Below, piece by piece: positions 63,985 through 64,000 of a stretch of 64,000 nucleotides of DNA; position 1 is the first letter of the stretch, and every line of letters starts with the position of its first letter. The stretch is from positions 39,414 to 103,413 of the forward strand of contig NZ_JAAGPI010000032.1 in NCBI RefSeq assembly GCF_017104715.1, written 5' to 3'. The DNA comes from Burkholderia sp. Ac-20365 (GTDB taxonomy: Bacteria > Pseudomonadota > Gammaproteobacteria > Burkholderiales > Burkholderiaceae). The translations under genes were made by a program, and so were the position numbers. The notes beneath the pieces were generated by a model that searched no databases, was not told the origin of the DNA, and saw only the letters and a list, made by a program, of their open reading frames with translations.

Positions 63985-64000
63985 AGCCTGACGATTACCT
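63985..64000 (-). rRNA. rrf: 3' end of a 5S rRNA gene, cut by the window edge
   Basis: The minus strand reads AGGTAATCGTCAGGCT, which matches the 3' end of beta-proteobacterial 5S rRNA as I know it (GTAGGTNATCGTCAGGCT). Only 16 bases are visible, so the call depends on recall of this conserved end and on the terminator that follows. If right, an rRNA operon lies to the right, read towards this window. Confidence 0.65.

Overview
The window reads as chromosomal DNA of a Burkholderiaceae bacterium, most likely Paraburkholderia or a close relative. The basis is the high GC content and gene content: a PenA/PenR-type beta-lactamase pair, a complete mhp operon, hopanoid genes hpnIJKL, a pga operon, DUF4148 and GFA proteins, and two copies of a palindrome-rich repeat that I recall as common in Paraburkholderia. 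I see no integrase, transposase, CRISPR array or tRNA. The last 16 bases look like the 3' end of a 5S rRNA gene on the minus strand, preceded by an rRNA-type terminator.

Layout. 1-1.8 kb: class A beta-lactamase (cut by the window edge) and its divergent LysR regulator. 1.75-10.6 kb: 3-(3-hydroxyphenyl)propionate catabolism, mhpABDFETC on the minus strand with divergent mhpR and a perfect 8-bp inverted repeat between them. 10.6-12.1 kb: a DHA2-type drug exporter. 12.3-18.1 kb: a three-gene TerB protein / BrxD-like ATPase / Lhr-like helicase operon, which I identify as a Shango anti-phage system. 18.6-26.9 kb: the most interesting region. It holds a 48-aa precursor-like peptide, three paralogous enzymes that each seem to fuse an N-terminal RiPP-recognition-like winged-helix region to a haem-oxygenase-like (putative diiron) domain, a class III aminotransferase, an EamA/RarD exporter, and a divergent MocR-type regulator with repeated AGTGTTCG half-sites. 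I read it as an uncharacterised ribosomal peptide (RiPP) biosynthesis cluster.

26.9-33.3 kb: beta-carbonic anhydrase, a Fur-family regulator, and hopanoid genes hpnI-J-K-L, which build and modify the amino sugar or cyclitol head group. 33.4-42.4 kb: housekeeping and regulatory genes, namely cytochrome b561, a QseBC-like two-component pair, a SET-domain methyltransferase, a nitrilase-like protein lacking the catalytic cysteine, a LysR regulator, an OmpR/EnvZ-like pair and a GFA protein. 42.5-43.2 and 58.5-59.1 kb: two near-equal (about 650 bp) copies of a nested palindromic element.

43.2-52.3 kb: poly-N-acetylglucosamine operon pgaABCD followed by a dedicated glmS copy and a secreted protein. 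PgaC polymerises, PgaB deacetylates, PgaA exports and GlmS feeds the precursor pathway. 53.2-56.0 kb: a TldD/TldE protease pair. 56.4-63.6 kb: FlxA-like protein, EAL phosphodiesterase, DUF1330 and DUF4148 proteins, a secreted catalase-like peroxidase paired with a cytochrome b561, and an MHS-family transporter ending in a clear terminator.
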